Source of the DNA: Gnetum montanum
Taxonomy: Eukaryota > Streptophyta > Gnetopsida > Gnetales > Gnetaceae
NCBI GenBank assembly: GCA_015680685.1
Contig: MNCI01015721.1
Span: 488-58,899, forward strand
Direction: 5' to 3'
DNA: 58,412 bases
A model generated the notes under the pieces. It saw only the letters and a list, made by a program, of their open reading frames with translations, ran no database searches and was not told the DNA's origin. Made by a program: the position numbers and the translations under genes. Shown here piece by piece: positions 34,278 to 45,180 of this stretch (position 1 is its first letter; the number at the start of each line of letters is the position of its first letter).

Positions 34278-34313
<36 letters not shown>

Positions 34314-34736
34314 CTATCTTGTAAGTTTGTCACCCAATAAGTGTTCTTCATGATGGTATGAACTGTTTTTCTATTGGTTGCTAATGTTTGGTTTTTGCCT
34401 TCAAGTTATGATGTTGATACTAAGGTAAGGCTCTTTTAATATGGCAGGTAATGAGTCCACTTCATCCATACATCCACCAGTTCTATGGTCTCTCTTGGCT
34501 TGGAACTATACAGTCCTTTCTCAATAATAAAGACTATAACGAATTGATGACTAGGCATTTCTCAAACTAAGGAAGGACTCAAGGCTTGAAAAGGGTGTGA
34601 CTTCAAGGGAACTTGATGCATTTGTGTTGTCCATTCTCTTAGGTGCTTGGATGTTTTCTTCTTGAGTTTTCTTACCATTCTGACATCGCTCCATAAGCGG
34701 GAAGCTGAGCTAATAAAAATAACAAAGTCTTTGCAT

Positions 34737-34783
34737 GGTGTGGTTCTCATAAACAAAAAAAAAGTGAGAATTCAAAGCACACC
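34737..34783 (+). other. Conserved 3'-region hairpin, E4 copy
   Basis: GGTGTG (34737-34742) pairs with CACACC (34778-34783), and TTCTCAT (34744-34750) pairs with GTGAGAA (34764-34770, one G-T pair). TTCAAAG forms a bulge on the 3' side. The loop is A-rich. Confidence 0.6.
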
Positions 34784-35270
34784 TCTTAGATGAAATAATC
34801 ATTTGGGCTACAAGCACTGGTTATGGAACTAAAATAAAAATGTTCCCTCTAACTAAGGCCCTTCTTGCTTCCCATTCTCTCCTCCTTTGTTTCGTCGAAA
34901 TGGTGGTGGCTCTTAGGTGAAGGCATTCTTGTTACTTCAAGTGGATGGATTGGCCGAATGCATTAATGTGAAGTCAATGGATGTGGTTTGTTTGAGGCCG
35001 GACTTGGAATGGGATCTACTAAGTTACATTAATCATTAACTACAAAAGGGGCTATAAACCACCTTGTTCTTGAGATTCCATTCCATTCTCCTCTTTCCAT
35101 TATTCTTCCTCCATTGTTCACCTCATTGTCGATTGTATCATTAGTGTATATCTTGGTACATGCATTGTGTTCTTTTTCGTAAATTCTTGTGGTTAAGACT
35201 TTAACTCTTGTTCCAAATGACATTCCTAGAGCCTACGGACTCCTTGAATGTGGGTTTGTCAGGGCATTAA

Positions 35271-35301
35271 GGGCATGAACCTGCTTTGGCGAGGATTCAC
35301 T
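35271..35301 (+). other. Conserved noncoding block, E4 copy
   Basis: It reads GGCATGAACCTGCTTTGGCG then AGGATTCACT, matching E1, E2 and E3. Confidence 0.55.
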
Positions 35302-35473
35302 GGCATTCCTATTTGGTACATCAGTTAAATTCTTTCCCTTAACATTTTTGCAATCCATTCTATTTTTTTCATTTCCATCCTGACATCCATTTCATCGACA
35401 ATATTATTGTCTCTTTTTCTCCATCTTCCTTGTTCTTTTTCCTTCTCCATTTTATCACTACCATAGGTTCGCT

Positions 35474-35490
35474 CTTAGTCATGGGGGTCC
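35474..35490 (+). other. Internal polypurine-tract-like motif before the 3' ORF site (E4)
   Basis: CTTAGTCATGGGGGTCC is the second internal copy in E4; the true tract is at 36034-36050. Confidence 0.55.
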
Positions 35491-36033
35491 TGACCCAATT
35501 TTTTCGATTTTTTCAATTTTCTTCTAACCCCTACACCTTCGGTAGTCACCACTATTATATCTCCAGATCCATATCAGCCATACCACAACCCAGCCAATGG
35601 ACCTTTCACCGAAGCAAGGTATCAACTACATTGTGATTCATTCACCCTTGCTAATATAAAGACTATGTTGTGTGTGCAGATGGCAATCATGCAACAATGG
35701 ATTGGATCTGGAGGGAACACTTCGAATGGATCGGTGTTGAAGCAGCTATGCAAGGAACGAGATGGATGGTATGCTTATGGATAGAAAACGAAAGGTGCAA
35801 TCTTGGCGTTAGCAACAGCAGACTTCTTCTCTCTTCTCTATTTTCTATCAGCTACCAAATAGGGCCTAAGGTCAAATGTATAAGGTGTTCACTCTTGTTG
35901 TTGTGAACACCAATTTTTTCATGTTCTGTAAGGATGATCCGTTCAAATGTCATCCCATTCACCATTAGTTCCATTCAAGTCAACAATCCCATACCTTCCC
36001 AATATTTTTTAAGGAACTTGAGGACGAGTTTTC

Positions 36034-36050
36034 ATTCAGTCATGGGGGTA
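36034..36050 (+). other. Polypurine tract of E4
   Basis: ATTCAGTCATGGGGGTA directly precedes the 3' LTR. Confidence 0.82.
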
Positions 36051-36915
36051 TGATGAGAGCAATATCGCATGGGCTGAGATATCGTGTACGCGATATTGCA
36101 TCCTCCGCAATATCGTATCCCCCGCGATATCACATCGTCCCCTGCGATATCGCGTATGCGATATCACAGTCCGCTACCATTTCTATAAATAAGAAGTGGC
36201 TCTCCCTTGTTTCTCCATCTAGATCGAGACCCTTAGCAAAAATCTAGTAGTTGTACCTCTCCAGAGATAGAATAATTTCCATGTGCCTGCAGTAGGGGCT
36301 CCAAAGTGAATAGATCTTTATTCGAGAAAATATTGTACCTGAACACAAGTTTGTGTATGGAAATAAAGATGAACTTCTTGGATAAACCTTGCAATGCATG
36401 GACTAAGCTAAATAGGAATTAATTTATTGTTATTTATTGTTAATGTTTAAATGCTTTATTAGTTCATTAAATCTCTCTCAACCCTTCTCTCTTAGCTAAG
36501 TGCATTCAGTATGACCGCTTCGAGCACGTGCGTTACGCTTGGTAATCCTAGCAACGAATAGTGTTTGGTAAGCCCAAAGGTTGCATTGGTTTAGGGTGTG
36601 AACGGTAAGTGGGAACGGATACTGATGCTAGGTTAATTCAGGCTTAGTTAGTTAGTTAAAGTTAGTTAATTAGTCTCTTCACCCTTTACCTCATTAGCAT
36701 AGGAGATAAAACATAAAAACTATAAAAATCACATACCTCAGACTTACTTAACCATACAACCATGACAAATACAAGTAAGTTTGGCAAGACAATGAATGAT
36801 TAACCTTAAGTGTTCCATAAGGCATGTAGGCACTTAGTTTGCAGAGTTCAACCAAATCGCGCGTGTAACACTCATATTCATATGGTTGAGTGTAGGGGTA
36901 CCTCGCCACTCATCA
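36051..36915 (+). repeat. 3' LTR of E4
   Basis: It runs from TGATGAGAGC to CACTCATCA and matches 29775-30589. U3 has about seven CGATATCG-like octamers, against four in the 5' LTR, which accounts for most of its extra 50 bp. The TATA box CTATAAATAAG lies near 36182. Confidence 0.9.
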
Positions 36916-37469
36916 AGGTGGTAGAAAATGAGCCATGTAAAGCCCTTCTAGATTCAAGGTAGGGAGTCAACTTGATTTCACATGACATGTACAAGACTTG
37001 GAACCTACCCCCGTTAAAGAAGAGCAACATTCCGCTCGAACTGGCAAACCAATCCATTACTGTTCCCTTGGGATTAGTGGAGGACATTATGACCACCGTT
37101 TTTGGGTGGTCCTATCCTACTGATTTTCTTGTCATTTGTGTTGAGAATTGCAAGGGGAACTTTCCAATCATAATGGGAAGAGCTTGGCTAAGCATAGTGG
37201 ATGTAAGACTAGAACTCTAAGATCTTTCCCTTGAAATTTCAAAGGAAAATCCTTTTGGGAAGATTGAGAAAAAGCACGTTCCATGCATCACGTACAGTGA
37301 ATCTAGGTGCAACTATGTGCAGTAGTTGTGGTCTGCTAAGCAAACATCTATTCAAGCATGCAGTTAGTGTACCAAGGAATCACAAGTCCAACAATGCCTG
37401 TACGTAGTAGCCACAACTCAAAAAGGCACCCAGTGGCTAACTGTTGATCCTACTAGTAGCACTCTATGC
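36916..37469 (+). pseudogene. Protease of E3, continued after E4
   Basis: The active-site region reads CKALLDS then a damaged codon, then GVNLIS. It continues with LANQSITVPLGLVEDIMTTVFGWSYPTDF and IIMGRAWLSIVDVRL (up to about 37215), all in one frame (36972 onward). Stops follow at 37218 and 37322. Confidence 0.82.
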
Positions 37470-38690
37470 ATGGAACCATCTAAGGGGCTTGTATGTGCCT
37501 ACATAGAAAGCATGGATCATTTAGAAGAGGTTCATCAACAAGTATCCACTGTTGATGATCATGATGACTGGGAAAAGTTGCAAATCCCTAAAAGTTTCAA
37601 ACAAGAGCCCTTGGAACTCAAACCCTTACTGGCCCACCTAGAATATGCATTTTTGCAGAATGGGAAACCGATGATTATCAATGCCACCCTTGTTCTTGAA
37701 AAAAAGAAAAAGTTGTTGAAGGTGGTGAACAAATGGGAAGCTACTTTTGCATGGTCATATCTTGATTCACAGGAGTGGATCCCAGGGTTTGACAACATCA
37801 GATTTATATCAATCCCTCCATGAAGCCACGAAGACAACCACAAAGGTGATTGAACCCCAAATTGAAGTAGCTCATCAAAGATGAAATCGAGCAATTGCTA
37901 AAAGCAGGGTTCATCTACTCTATTGCCGATAGTGAATGGGTCAGTCCACTTGTTATTGTGCCAAGGAAGGGTGGCAAATGGAGGGTCTGTATAGATTTAT
38001 GATTGCTCAACATGGCTACCTTTAAAGATCACTTCCCGCTCCCATTTGTGGACCAAGTGTTGGATACCATTGCAGGGCATCATTATTATAGATTTGTGGA
38101 TGGTTATAGTGGCTATAACCAAATCTAAATTACGCCAAAAGACCAGGCCAAGACAACCTTCACAAGTCCCTGGGGGACTTTTTCATACAAAAAGATGTCT
38201 TTTGGCTTGTGTAATGCACCTGCCACTTTCCAACACCTTGTCCTCAACATCTTCCAGCAACAAATTGGCAATGGGGTAGAAATCTTCATGGATGACTTTT
38301 CTACCTATGGGGCCATGTTCGATCAAGCCTTGGATCGCCTTAAGCAAGTTCTGAAAAGATGTGTGGAAACTAATCTACAGCTCAACTGGTAGAAAAGCCA
38401 CTTAATGGTCCAAAAGGGCATTGTGCTAGGGCACTGTATTTCACAAACAGGGATTAGCATGGATCCTAACAAAATCAAGGTCATCCAAGGAATTACCAGG
38501 CAATCAAGCATTGTAAAAGATGTTCAATCATTCCTTGGCCACACTGGTTACTACCAGCGCTTCATTGAAAATTTCTCAAAGATTGCCAAGCCATTGGTGG
38601 AACTCATGAAGAAAGATGCTTCATTCGTCTAGACTAGGGAATGTGAATCCGCATTCCAAATTCTTAAATAGAAACTCATAGATACTCTAG
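37470..38690 (+). pseudogene. Reverse transcriptase of E3
   Basis: The pre-RT linker (FKQEPLELKPLLAHLEYAFL, 37600-37660) is followed by a frameshift near 37800. Then come IKDEIEQLLKAGFIY, WVSPLVIVPRKGGKWRVCID, DGYSGYNQI, MSFGLCNAPATFQ (38195), FMDDFSTYG (38288-38314, both Asp present) and VQSFLGHTGYYQRFIENFSKIAKP (about 38519-38592). Stops are few and come from single changes. Confidence 0.88.
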
Positions 38691-39090
38691 TTCTATGGGC
38701 ACCTGATTGGTCCAGGCCCTTCCACATCATGACAAATGCATCCAATTATGCATTGGGAGCCCTACTTACACAGTGGGACGATCAAAAACGTCCATACTAT
38801 ATTCACTGTGCAAGCCATAGCATTATGGGTGCTCAACTTAACTACAGCACCACCGAAAAGGAGTTGATGGTGGTGGTGTTCACCTTGGAAAAATTTCAAT
38901 ACTATGTGCTTAGGTACAAGGTGTTCATGCATACCAACCATAGTGCCATCCAGTTCCTGATGAACAAGCCAATGGTGAGCCCTCGTATCATATGATGGCT
39001 GGTGATTCTTCAAGAATTTGACCTCACTATGGTAGATCGGAAGGGAACTGAGAATTTGGTCACTGACCACTTGTCTCGATTACGATGGGA
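38691..39090 (+). pseudogene. RNase H of E3
   Basis: It has WAPDWSRPFHIMTNASNYALGALLTQ, where the first catalytic Asp is Asn (TNAS for TDAS), NYSTTEKELMVVVF, and MHTNHSAIQFLM (Asn for Asp). It ends with LQEFDLTMVDRKGTENLVTDHLSRL (39005-39083). It is in the same frame as RT. Confidence 0.85.
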
Positions 39091-39269
39091 TAACACAGAA
39101 GAGGAGGAACCACTCTCTAACCAATTTCCAAATAAACTTCTCTTTGTGAGAGCAGTCAATAAGCAGGTGTCGAAAGAATCACGTTGGTTCAGCCACATCC
39201 TCACCTATCTCACAACCCAGGAATTGCCAAAGGAGTGGGACCATCGGAAAAAATAATAGTTTCTCCATA

Positions 39270-40440
39270 AGGCCAAGCACTTCATGGAAATCAATGGCCA
39301 CCTTTATAAGGTGTGTGCAAATGGCCTAGTTCGATGGTGTGTCCCTAATGATGATACACTACGCATCCTCCAAGATGCTCATGAGGGCCCTTGTGGGGGC
39401 CACTATGTTGGACGACGCACGACCATTAAGATCCTACTTGTAGGATATTACTGGCCTACAATTTTCAAAGATGCACAATGGTTCGCCTGCTCCTATGAAT
39501 GATTGCCAAAGAGATGGTGGGATAACTTCATGATTGAAGGGACCTCAACAATGGATCAAACCACTAGAGCCCTTCGACATCTGGGGCATCAACTTCATGG
39601 ATCCCATCACACCCCTGTCCAACGGGAAGGTGTATATCATTGTCACTGTGGACTACTGTCCAAACTGGGTGGAGGCGGCAGCCATCATCGATTGTTCCTC
39701 ACACACCACCGCAAGATTTATCCAACAGCAAATCATTAACAAGTTTGGAGTGCCACATGGACTCATCTTAGATAGTGGAACACATTTCACGAGCATCACT
39801 TTTCATAAACTCATGCAACAGTTGGGGGTTACCCATAAATTTACAACACCTTATCACCCCCAAGCCAACGGGCAGGCCGAGGTCACCAAAATCCTCATTC
39901 GAACCATTAGTAAATATAGGAGGGACTTGAGCACCAAAGTTAACGATTCTCTCTTGGCCTATCACTCCACTTGGAAACTTCCTATAGGTTACTCTCCCTA
40001 TGAGTTAGTGTACGGTAAGCTACTGAAACTCCCAATCCAACTAGAAATTTGGACACTATCCATAGCCAATGACTTAGGTCTTGACCTACCACTAGCACAA
40101 CATGAACGACTTATCAACCTAAGTGTGCTGGATGAGAATCGATTAGTGGCCCTGTTCTCAAATGAGATCCACAAAGCCTACAATAAAAAACATCATGTTC
40201 TTAGGATTCAAAAGGTAACATTGAGATGTGGAGATAAGGTACTTTACTGGAACCCCACACATGTACCACAACTAACCAAGTTTCAAACACTATGGGTGGG
40301 ACCTTACATTGTCTTTGAAACCTTCCCATCCGAGGCCTTACTTATACACAAACATGAGGACCCCACTAGAATGTAGTTGGTCAATTGGCAACAATTAAAA
40401 CCTTTCTATGAACTTCACCTAACCAGTGCTACCACCTCAT
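39270..40440 (+). pseudogene. Integrase of E3
   Basis: N-terminal part: DAHEGPCGGHYVG and GYYWPTIFKDA; the second Cys pair is damaged near 39490. After a frameshift near 39510 an open stretch (39534-40376) holds the core: IIVTVDYCPNWVEAA (Asp), LILDSGTHFTS (Asp) and GQAEVTK (Glu), so the D,D,E triad is kept. It then has LPIGYSPYELVYGKL and the GDKVLYWNPTHVPQLTKFQTLWVGPY tail. It has no chromodomain. Of the integrases here it is the least damaged. Confidence 0.88.
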
Positions 40441-40487
40441 CGTCACCAGGATAGCCTCGTTCCATTTTTCGCATCTCCTCCTTTTCG

Positions 40488-40506
40488 CCCAGTCGTGGGG
40501 GAGACC
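40488..40506 (+). other. Internal polypurine-tract-like motif after pol (E3)
   Basis: CCCAGTCGTGGGGGAGACC lies just behind integrase. Further copies lie at 42311 and, as the true tract, at 45561. Confidence 0.55.
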
Positions 40507-41115
40507 GTCCTTCATGCTAATCCATTCTACCAAGGTCCCCATTATTTTTGGAATTTTTTGTTTTACACCTTTTTGTTTTTCAACATCATTTGTACGTTTG
40601 CTAATTCTTACTAAATTTTCCTTTCTTTAATTACTTTTCCATTTCTTCGTTGCTCATTTATGCATGTGTGTGTTTAATTTCCAAGCGGTTGCTAATAAGT
40701 CATCTTATTGTCATCAGGTATAACACGGATGGTTTTCATTGCGATGGGTCGCGTGAAATGGTCCACCTAGTTTATCTTGCTCCCACCCTTGCATTGTTGT
40801 TCTTGGAATTTATGTCTATTTTCATCTCATAAAATCGGTAGTGAGTCCACATCATCCACCCATTCATCCACTCCATGGTTTTCCTTCCTTTGGAAACATG
40901 CAACCCCTTCACCTACAAACATTTTAATTAATGTGTGACTTATGTAGTTCCTAGGGTAGAGGACGACCCAATGGTTTGAATTGGATGTGACTTCAAGGGG
41001 AATGCAACATGCGTCATCCTCTTTTATCCCCTAGGTTTCCAGTGTGTCCTTACGAATTTCTTACCACTGCACATTCTTCTCTACAAGGAAGCTCCTGGGA
41101 AATTCAACCTTGCAT

Positions 41116-41174
41116 GGTGTGGTCCTCATCACAAAAATTCAAAAAAAAACACACATGAGGATTCAAAGCACACC
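41116..41174 (+). other. Conserved 3'-region hairpin, E3 copy a
   Basis: GGTGTG (41116-41121) pairs with CACACC (41169-41174). The inner stem TCCTCAT (41123-41129) pairs perfectly with ATGAGGA (41155-41161). TTCAAAG is a 3'-side bulge. Confidence 0.65.
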
Positions 41175-41214
41175 CCTTGGTCGAATGCATGCAACCTAGC
41201 ATGGATCTTTGCAT

Positions 41215-41284
41215 GGTGTGGTTCCCACGAAATAACAAGAAAACAAAAATAAAAACCTAAGTTTGTGGGAATTCAAAGCACACC
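41215..41284 (+). other. Conserved 3'-region hairpin, E3 copy b
   Basis: GGTGTG (41215-41220) pairs with CACACC (41279-41284). The inner stem is TTCCCAC (41222-41228) with GTGGGAA (41265-41271). Compared with copy a, both sides of the inner stem changed so that pairing is kept. Confidence 0.65.
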
Positions 41285-41760
41285 CCTTAGACCTCCTCTC
41301 ATGGATCATGAAAACTAGTTATGGGACTCACTCTGTCCCCTCTAACTTAGTTCCATTTCACTTCCTTTCTCTCATGCCTATTGGAGTGGTGATTCTCTGT
41401 GGGTGCATTATTGTATACTTGGTGGATGGATGAGGCTTCGCATGTTGCTGTGATGTCACTATATGTGGTTGGTTTTGGGTTTGAACTCAGGAAAGGTACT
41501 ACCAAGTCACTTAACCACAACTTCACATGGGGTTTCATGTGACTACTGATTAGAATTCCAATTCTCTCGCCTCTCTTTTCACCCATTTCTCTCCATAACT
41601 CACCTCACTGCATGTCTTATGTTTTGAAAGTTTATCGTGATTTCCATGAACTTCTCATGCCTTGGTAGGTTCTCATGGATGGGGGTATTAACTTGTGATC
41701 ACCATTTCTTGACCCCGAGGCCCATGGACTCTGGTGTTGAGGATATGTAAAGGCTACTGA

Positions 41761-41790
41761 GGCTACCGCCTGCTATGGGGAGGACCCACT
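41761..41790 (+). other. Conserved noncoding block, E3 copy
   Basis: It reads CCTGCTATGGGGAGGACCCA with flanks similar to E1, E2 and E4. It lies about 260 bp before the internal promoter. Confidence 0.58.
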
Positions 41791-42047
41791 TGCATATTCT
41801 TGGTCCCGTTTGTTAACCTCCCATCCTTTTGATTTCATTGGTTGATTGTTTTCATGATACCCATCACTCGACTTCTTCTCCATGGAGTTCTTTTTCACCA
41901 CTCTCCTACTTTTTAACTCTCTTTTGCATCCCACTTACCTTCCTCTTTCTCTAGGCCTAGTTCTTGGTCTCTCAAGCTCTTCAACCACCTAAATTTGGCA
42001 TTTTAAATTAATTTTTCAGGCTTTCTTTTCTTGAGTCAATGCTGGTC

Positions 42048-42160
42048 AATGGGTGCGATCCCCTACGTATATGGGGCCTTGTATACCCATCCCCCTGTGT
42101 ATATGCAGCTGCATATACGCAGCCTTGTCGACACAGTGTAAAAACCTTATATATACCCCC
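42048..42160 (+). promoter_or_regulatory. Internal LTR-like promoter before the extra ORF (E3)
   Basis: A run of palindromes (CCCCTACGTATATGGGG near 42060, TTGTATACCCA, a perfect 20-bp palindrome GTATATGCAGCTGCATATAC at 42099-42118, TGTCGACA near 42126) precedes the TATA box CCTTATATATACCCCC (42145-42160). E3's own LTR U3 has the related GGCTGTGTATACGCAGCC. The TATA box lies about 420 bp before the ORF ATG. Promoter function is inferred. Confidence 0.55.
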
Positions 42161-42310
42161 ATTACGCATAACATTTAGCTCATTCCACAAACAAATTGGG
42201 GGGAGATTTTTCATTTTTTCTACCTCAACTCTTCTTCCAAGCACTTACGTTGTCTATTGTGCATCCTAATCTTCCTATCCTTCCCCTCTTTAGCAACTGG
42301 AGGTATGCTC

Positions 42311-42329
42311 TCAATCGTGGGGGTTGAGG
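42311..42329 (+). other. Internal polypurine-tract-like motif before the extra ORF (E3)
   Basis: TCAATCGTGGGGGTTGAGG lies between the internal promoter and the ORF, as in E2. Confidence 0.5.
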
Positions 42330-42567
42330 CCTACTAAAAATTAATTAATTAATTAAGACTTTGCACCTCTTATGGGAAGAAATGAAAACAATAGTTAAAC
42401 TCCAACTCATCCTTTATTGTTTTTGGTTCTAACCCATCAACTAATACTCCGACAGATTTAATGGGATGCATGTGCCAACACCATAACTTAGTCAAACTAA
42501 GAAGGTGTATGAGGGCCATTTTGAGCAACTTATGCATAATCTAATTAGTGGGTATGGTTTATTGCAG

Positions 42568-45180
42568 ATGGCACCGAAACCAAGACATCAAAGGGGAGAA
42601 GGACCATCACAACTTAGGGACAAGCATCCACGAACGGGAAGGGGACAAAGTGTGCAACACCCAGAGCACGCGGAGGGCTCTCATGCAACTAGCCCTCTTC
42701 GTAAAGGACCTAATGTGGAATCTGTTCATTAGATTCCCGAAGAGGAGATTCCCAGCGAGCAATCACAAGGGGATGAAACTCTGGGGATAGCACCACGACT
42801 TGAGGTCACCCTGACCCAGGCATGTCTTGACACTCTTAAGCCACGAGAAGTGCAAAGAATGGTCCTGCAAGAGTTAAACTTTGAACCATTTCTTGAGAAT
42901 GCACTAGAATATGTGAAGCTTCAATTGCAAAATTCTCCTATGTGGCCAATCATCACATCTAGTGGTGAATGGTACTTAGGAGAAACTTATCTCTTCTGGA
43001 CGAATTGGCAACCGAGGTCCAAAGTAAGAATCAAGGACATCTATGTCTCTTACTTTGTAGAAGCAATTGTGCAAGCTCTGGGGTTGCCAGAGATCGGAGT
43101 TGATGTGGCAGAGATCCTGAAGTAAGCAGATCATGAGGTAAAAGGGGAGTGGATCAAGGGATGCTATGGGGTGGATAACAAAGAGTTCAGCACTCTGACC
43201 ATCGCAGAGAGAGTGTATTCAAAAATTGCGTCTTACCACCTGAAACCAACTGTGAGACCCAACAAAATCACTACCTTCTCCACTCATGCATGTGTTGCCT
43301 TAAGTGGAAAATTCCCAATGAGCCTCCCACAATTGTTATTCTTGAAAATTGAAAAAAGATTCTCTAAAAGCGAACATGGAAGGTGGGCTCTTCCCTTCCC
43401 CTGCCTAATTAGAAAGTTATGCAAATGGGTAGGGATAGCACGGTATGCCAACGATACACTCTGGCATGCCCCGATTGCCTCATGGTAGGAAATGATGAAA
43501 GACAGAATTCTGGCCACCACACAAACTCAAGAGGAGCAACAACCACCTCCACCACCTGAGCAAACAACGAGGTCGGGTTTGCAAACCATCGTAGAACATA
43601 TACACAAAATCTGGCAATTGCTCTTGAGCCAACAAGAGCAATCTGGAAGGACCAGTGGAGGAGATGACCCTTCGGTCTATCACCTTGCAATGAGCCACCT
43701 AGAGCAAGTGGCTTGATCAGTAAGTCTACTAGAAAGAGCAGGGCTGATGTTCTTTGTTCCCCGAACACAAATGCCGCTACTTTCTTGGTACGCTTAGAAG
43801 ATGGTGAGGGGGTGACAATCCTAGTGATGCAGCACCAAGGATAAGAGATTGCGGCCAAAGTTGTTGCTGACACAATTGCTATGACCCTCAACTCATCGAC
43901 GGCACCTATATCAAACGTACATGGACTCGAAGATGTATAGGCATCTTCTAGGACTTCACGTAGCAGGATCGATGCATCCTAACATGAAGAACTATTGGAC
44001 CAACTGGTGGGAACCAGGAAACCACTTCTGGATGTCTTCAACATTCCAGACAACATCACTATAACCCAGTCAGAGCTGCTCTCTTCAAGGGGTAAGAGCC
44101 TCATCTTGGAAGGGAAACTTGAAGCTACTTAAGCCAATTGTCAACGCTTGGCAATAGAAGTTGCCCAATTAGGGACCCAACTTGCCGATCCAGCTTTCCT
44201 CAACCGTGAGCTCACCAGAGATGAAGCTTTTCAACAGCTTCATATCAAACTTCAGATAATTGAGGATGAGCGAGAGTCGGTGATCCTTGATAAGTCCTTG
44301 GCAAATGCTCATGCATATCATTTAAAAAAGGACTTGATAGAGGTTCTCCAGGAGAACGTCAAGTTGACTGCGAAAGTCCATTGCCTGCACAATATTGGTG
44401 CTAAAAATGAGCACATGAAAAGCTTTATTCACCAACAGCAGGAAGAGCTAGCTAGGGTGAACGCTGATGTAAGGAGGTTGGCTGCTGAAAATCAAAATCT
44501 ATCTATGGAGGAGGTTCAAACCTTGCGACAAAAATCAACCATTGAAATCGCCGATTGGAAGAACAAAGCCCTTAAGTTTGAAAAAGTTAAGAATCATTAC
44601 AGGGACCAGTGGGATTACAAAAGGAAGTGAATGAGAAACAAATTTAAGTCATAAAGGCTAAGATGAACCAAGCACTCTAGCAGCTCTGAGAAGGAGGCAA
44701 GGTATGCCAACCTATCTTTGATGGGTTGAATGCCTACAATCAAGCTAAAATCTGCCTTAAGGAACTGTAGATTGAAGAAATGACAGAGTACATGGAGTTG
44801 GCCAACCTTTGCTATGCAAACCTGGCTATGCTAATAGCTGGGAGACCACAGTTTGACCTAGCAAAGCAAGTGGCTGTCTCATATTATTTATATGAGGGCG
44901 AGTTTCAAGCCCACAAAGCAACAAAACAAAAATTGGAAACAGCAAATGCAGAACTCGAGGTTCTCTGCATGCATTTTGAAGGACAACATGTGGTCACGGA
45001 GAACTTAGCCCATCGAATGAATGACTACCAGCAGCTGCAAACATTAATTCGAGCATTCAACATCAAATGAAAAATAGTTCGCAACCTAGTTTATCAATCT
45101 GAAAGAACTCTTCCTTGCGCTTCCATGCCCTTGGAAGATTCCCATCCTGGCACACATTGGTGAAGCCGCCTAGACAATGA
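42568..45180 (+). pseudogene. Extra 3' ORF of E3: transposon-protein-like domain plus coiled coil
   Basis: ATG at 42568 (MAPKPRHQRGEG) directly follows an acceptor-like TTATTGCAG. One frame is kept to about 43734 with a few stops. The globular part has QELNFEPFLENALEYVKLQL, MWPIITSSGEWYLGETY (42950-43000), QALGLPEIGVDVAEILK, LTIAERVYSKIASYH, LPQLLFLKI and LPFPCLIRKLCKWVG (about 43394-43438). After a Gln/Pro linker and frame changes comes a Glu/Gln/Leu-rich coiled coil (44148-44630; 44780-45070) with EYMELANLCYANLAML. All these motifs recur in E2. The first domain resembles the putative plant transposon-protein family; function is unknown. I see no signal peptide or membrane segment, so I do not call it env. 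Confidence 0.72.

Larger units (their letters stand above)
34147..36033 (+). other. 3' noncoding region of E4
   Basis: A T-rich start is followed by a (TG)n microsatellite (34282-34311), a hairpin (34737-34783), the GGGGAGG block (35271-35301), a polypurine-like motif (35474-35490) and an acceptor-like TGTGTGCAG followed by ATG at 35680. The short frames after that ATG do not match the extra ORF of E2 and E3. No LTR-like promoter motifs lie between the block and the ATG. Confidence 0.6.
29775..36915 (+). mobile_element. Athila-like element E4 lacking RT to integrase, nested in E3
   Basis: LTRs lie at 29775-30589 and 36051-36915. AGTTG (29770-29774) and AGGTG (36916-36920) are a target duplication with one change, and E3's protease reads on across it (SPLIYLQ then VVENEPCKALL). 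It has the best-kept primer site of the window, gag, protease, a 3' noncoding region and a polypurine tract. RT, RNase H and integrase are deleted: the sequence passes at about 34110 from the pre-RT linker to the post-integrase region. Single Ns with local duplications lie in its gag/protease part. Confidence 0.87.
40507..42047 (+). other. 3' noncoding region of E3 up to the internal promoter
   Basis: A T-rich start is followed by the shared CTTCAAGGGGAATGCAAC block (near 40992), two copies of the hairpin (41116-41174, 41215-41284), the shared GACTCACTCTGTCCCCTCTA segment (41323-41342) and the GGGGAGGACCCACT block (41761-41790). No reading frame stands out. Confidence 0.55.

Noticed and set aside
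42035-42180. Palindrome cluster in E3 as a fragment of an inserted LTR
   Set aside because: No LTR termini, target duplication or R-U5 sequence, and E2 has an equivalent cluster at the same place.
42568-45180. Extra ORF as an env gene
   Set aside because: No signal peptide, membrane segment or glycoprotein pattern is seen. Position alone is not enough.
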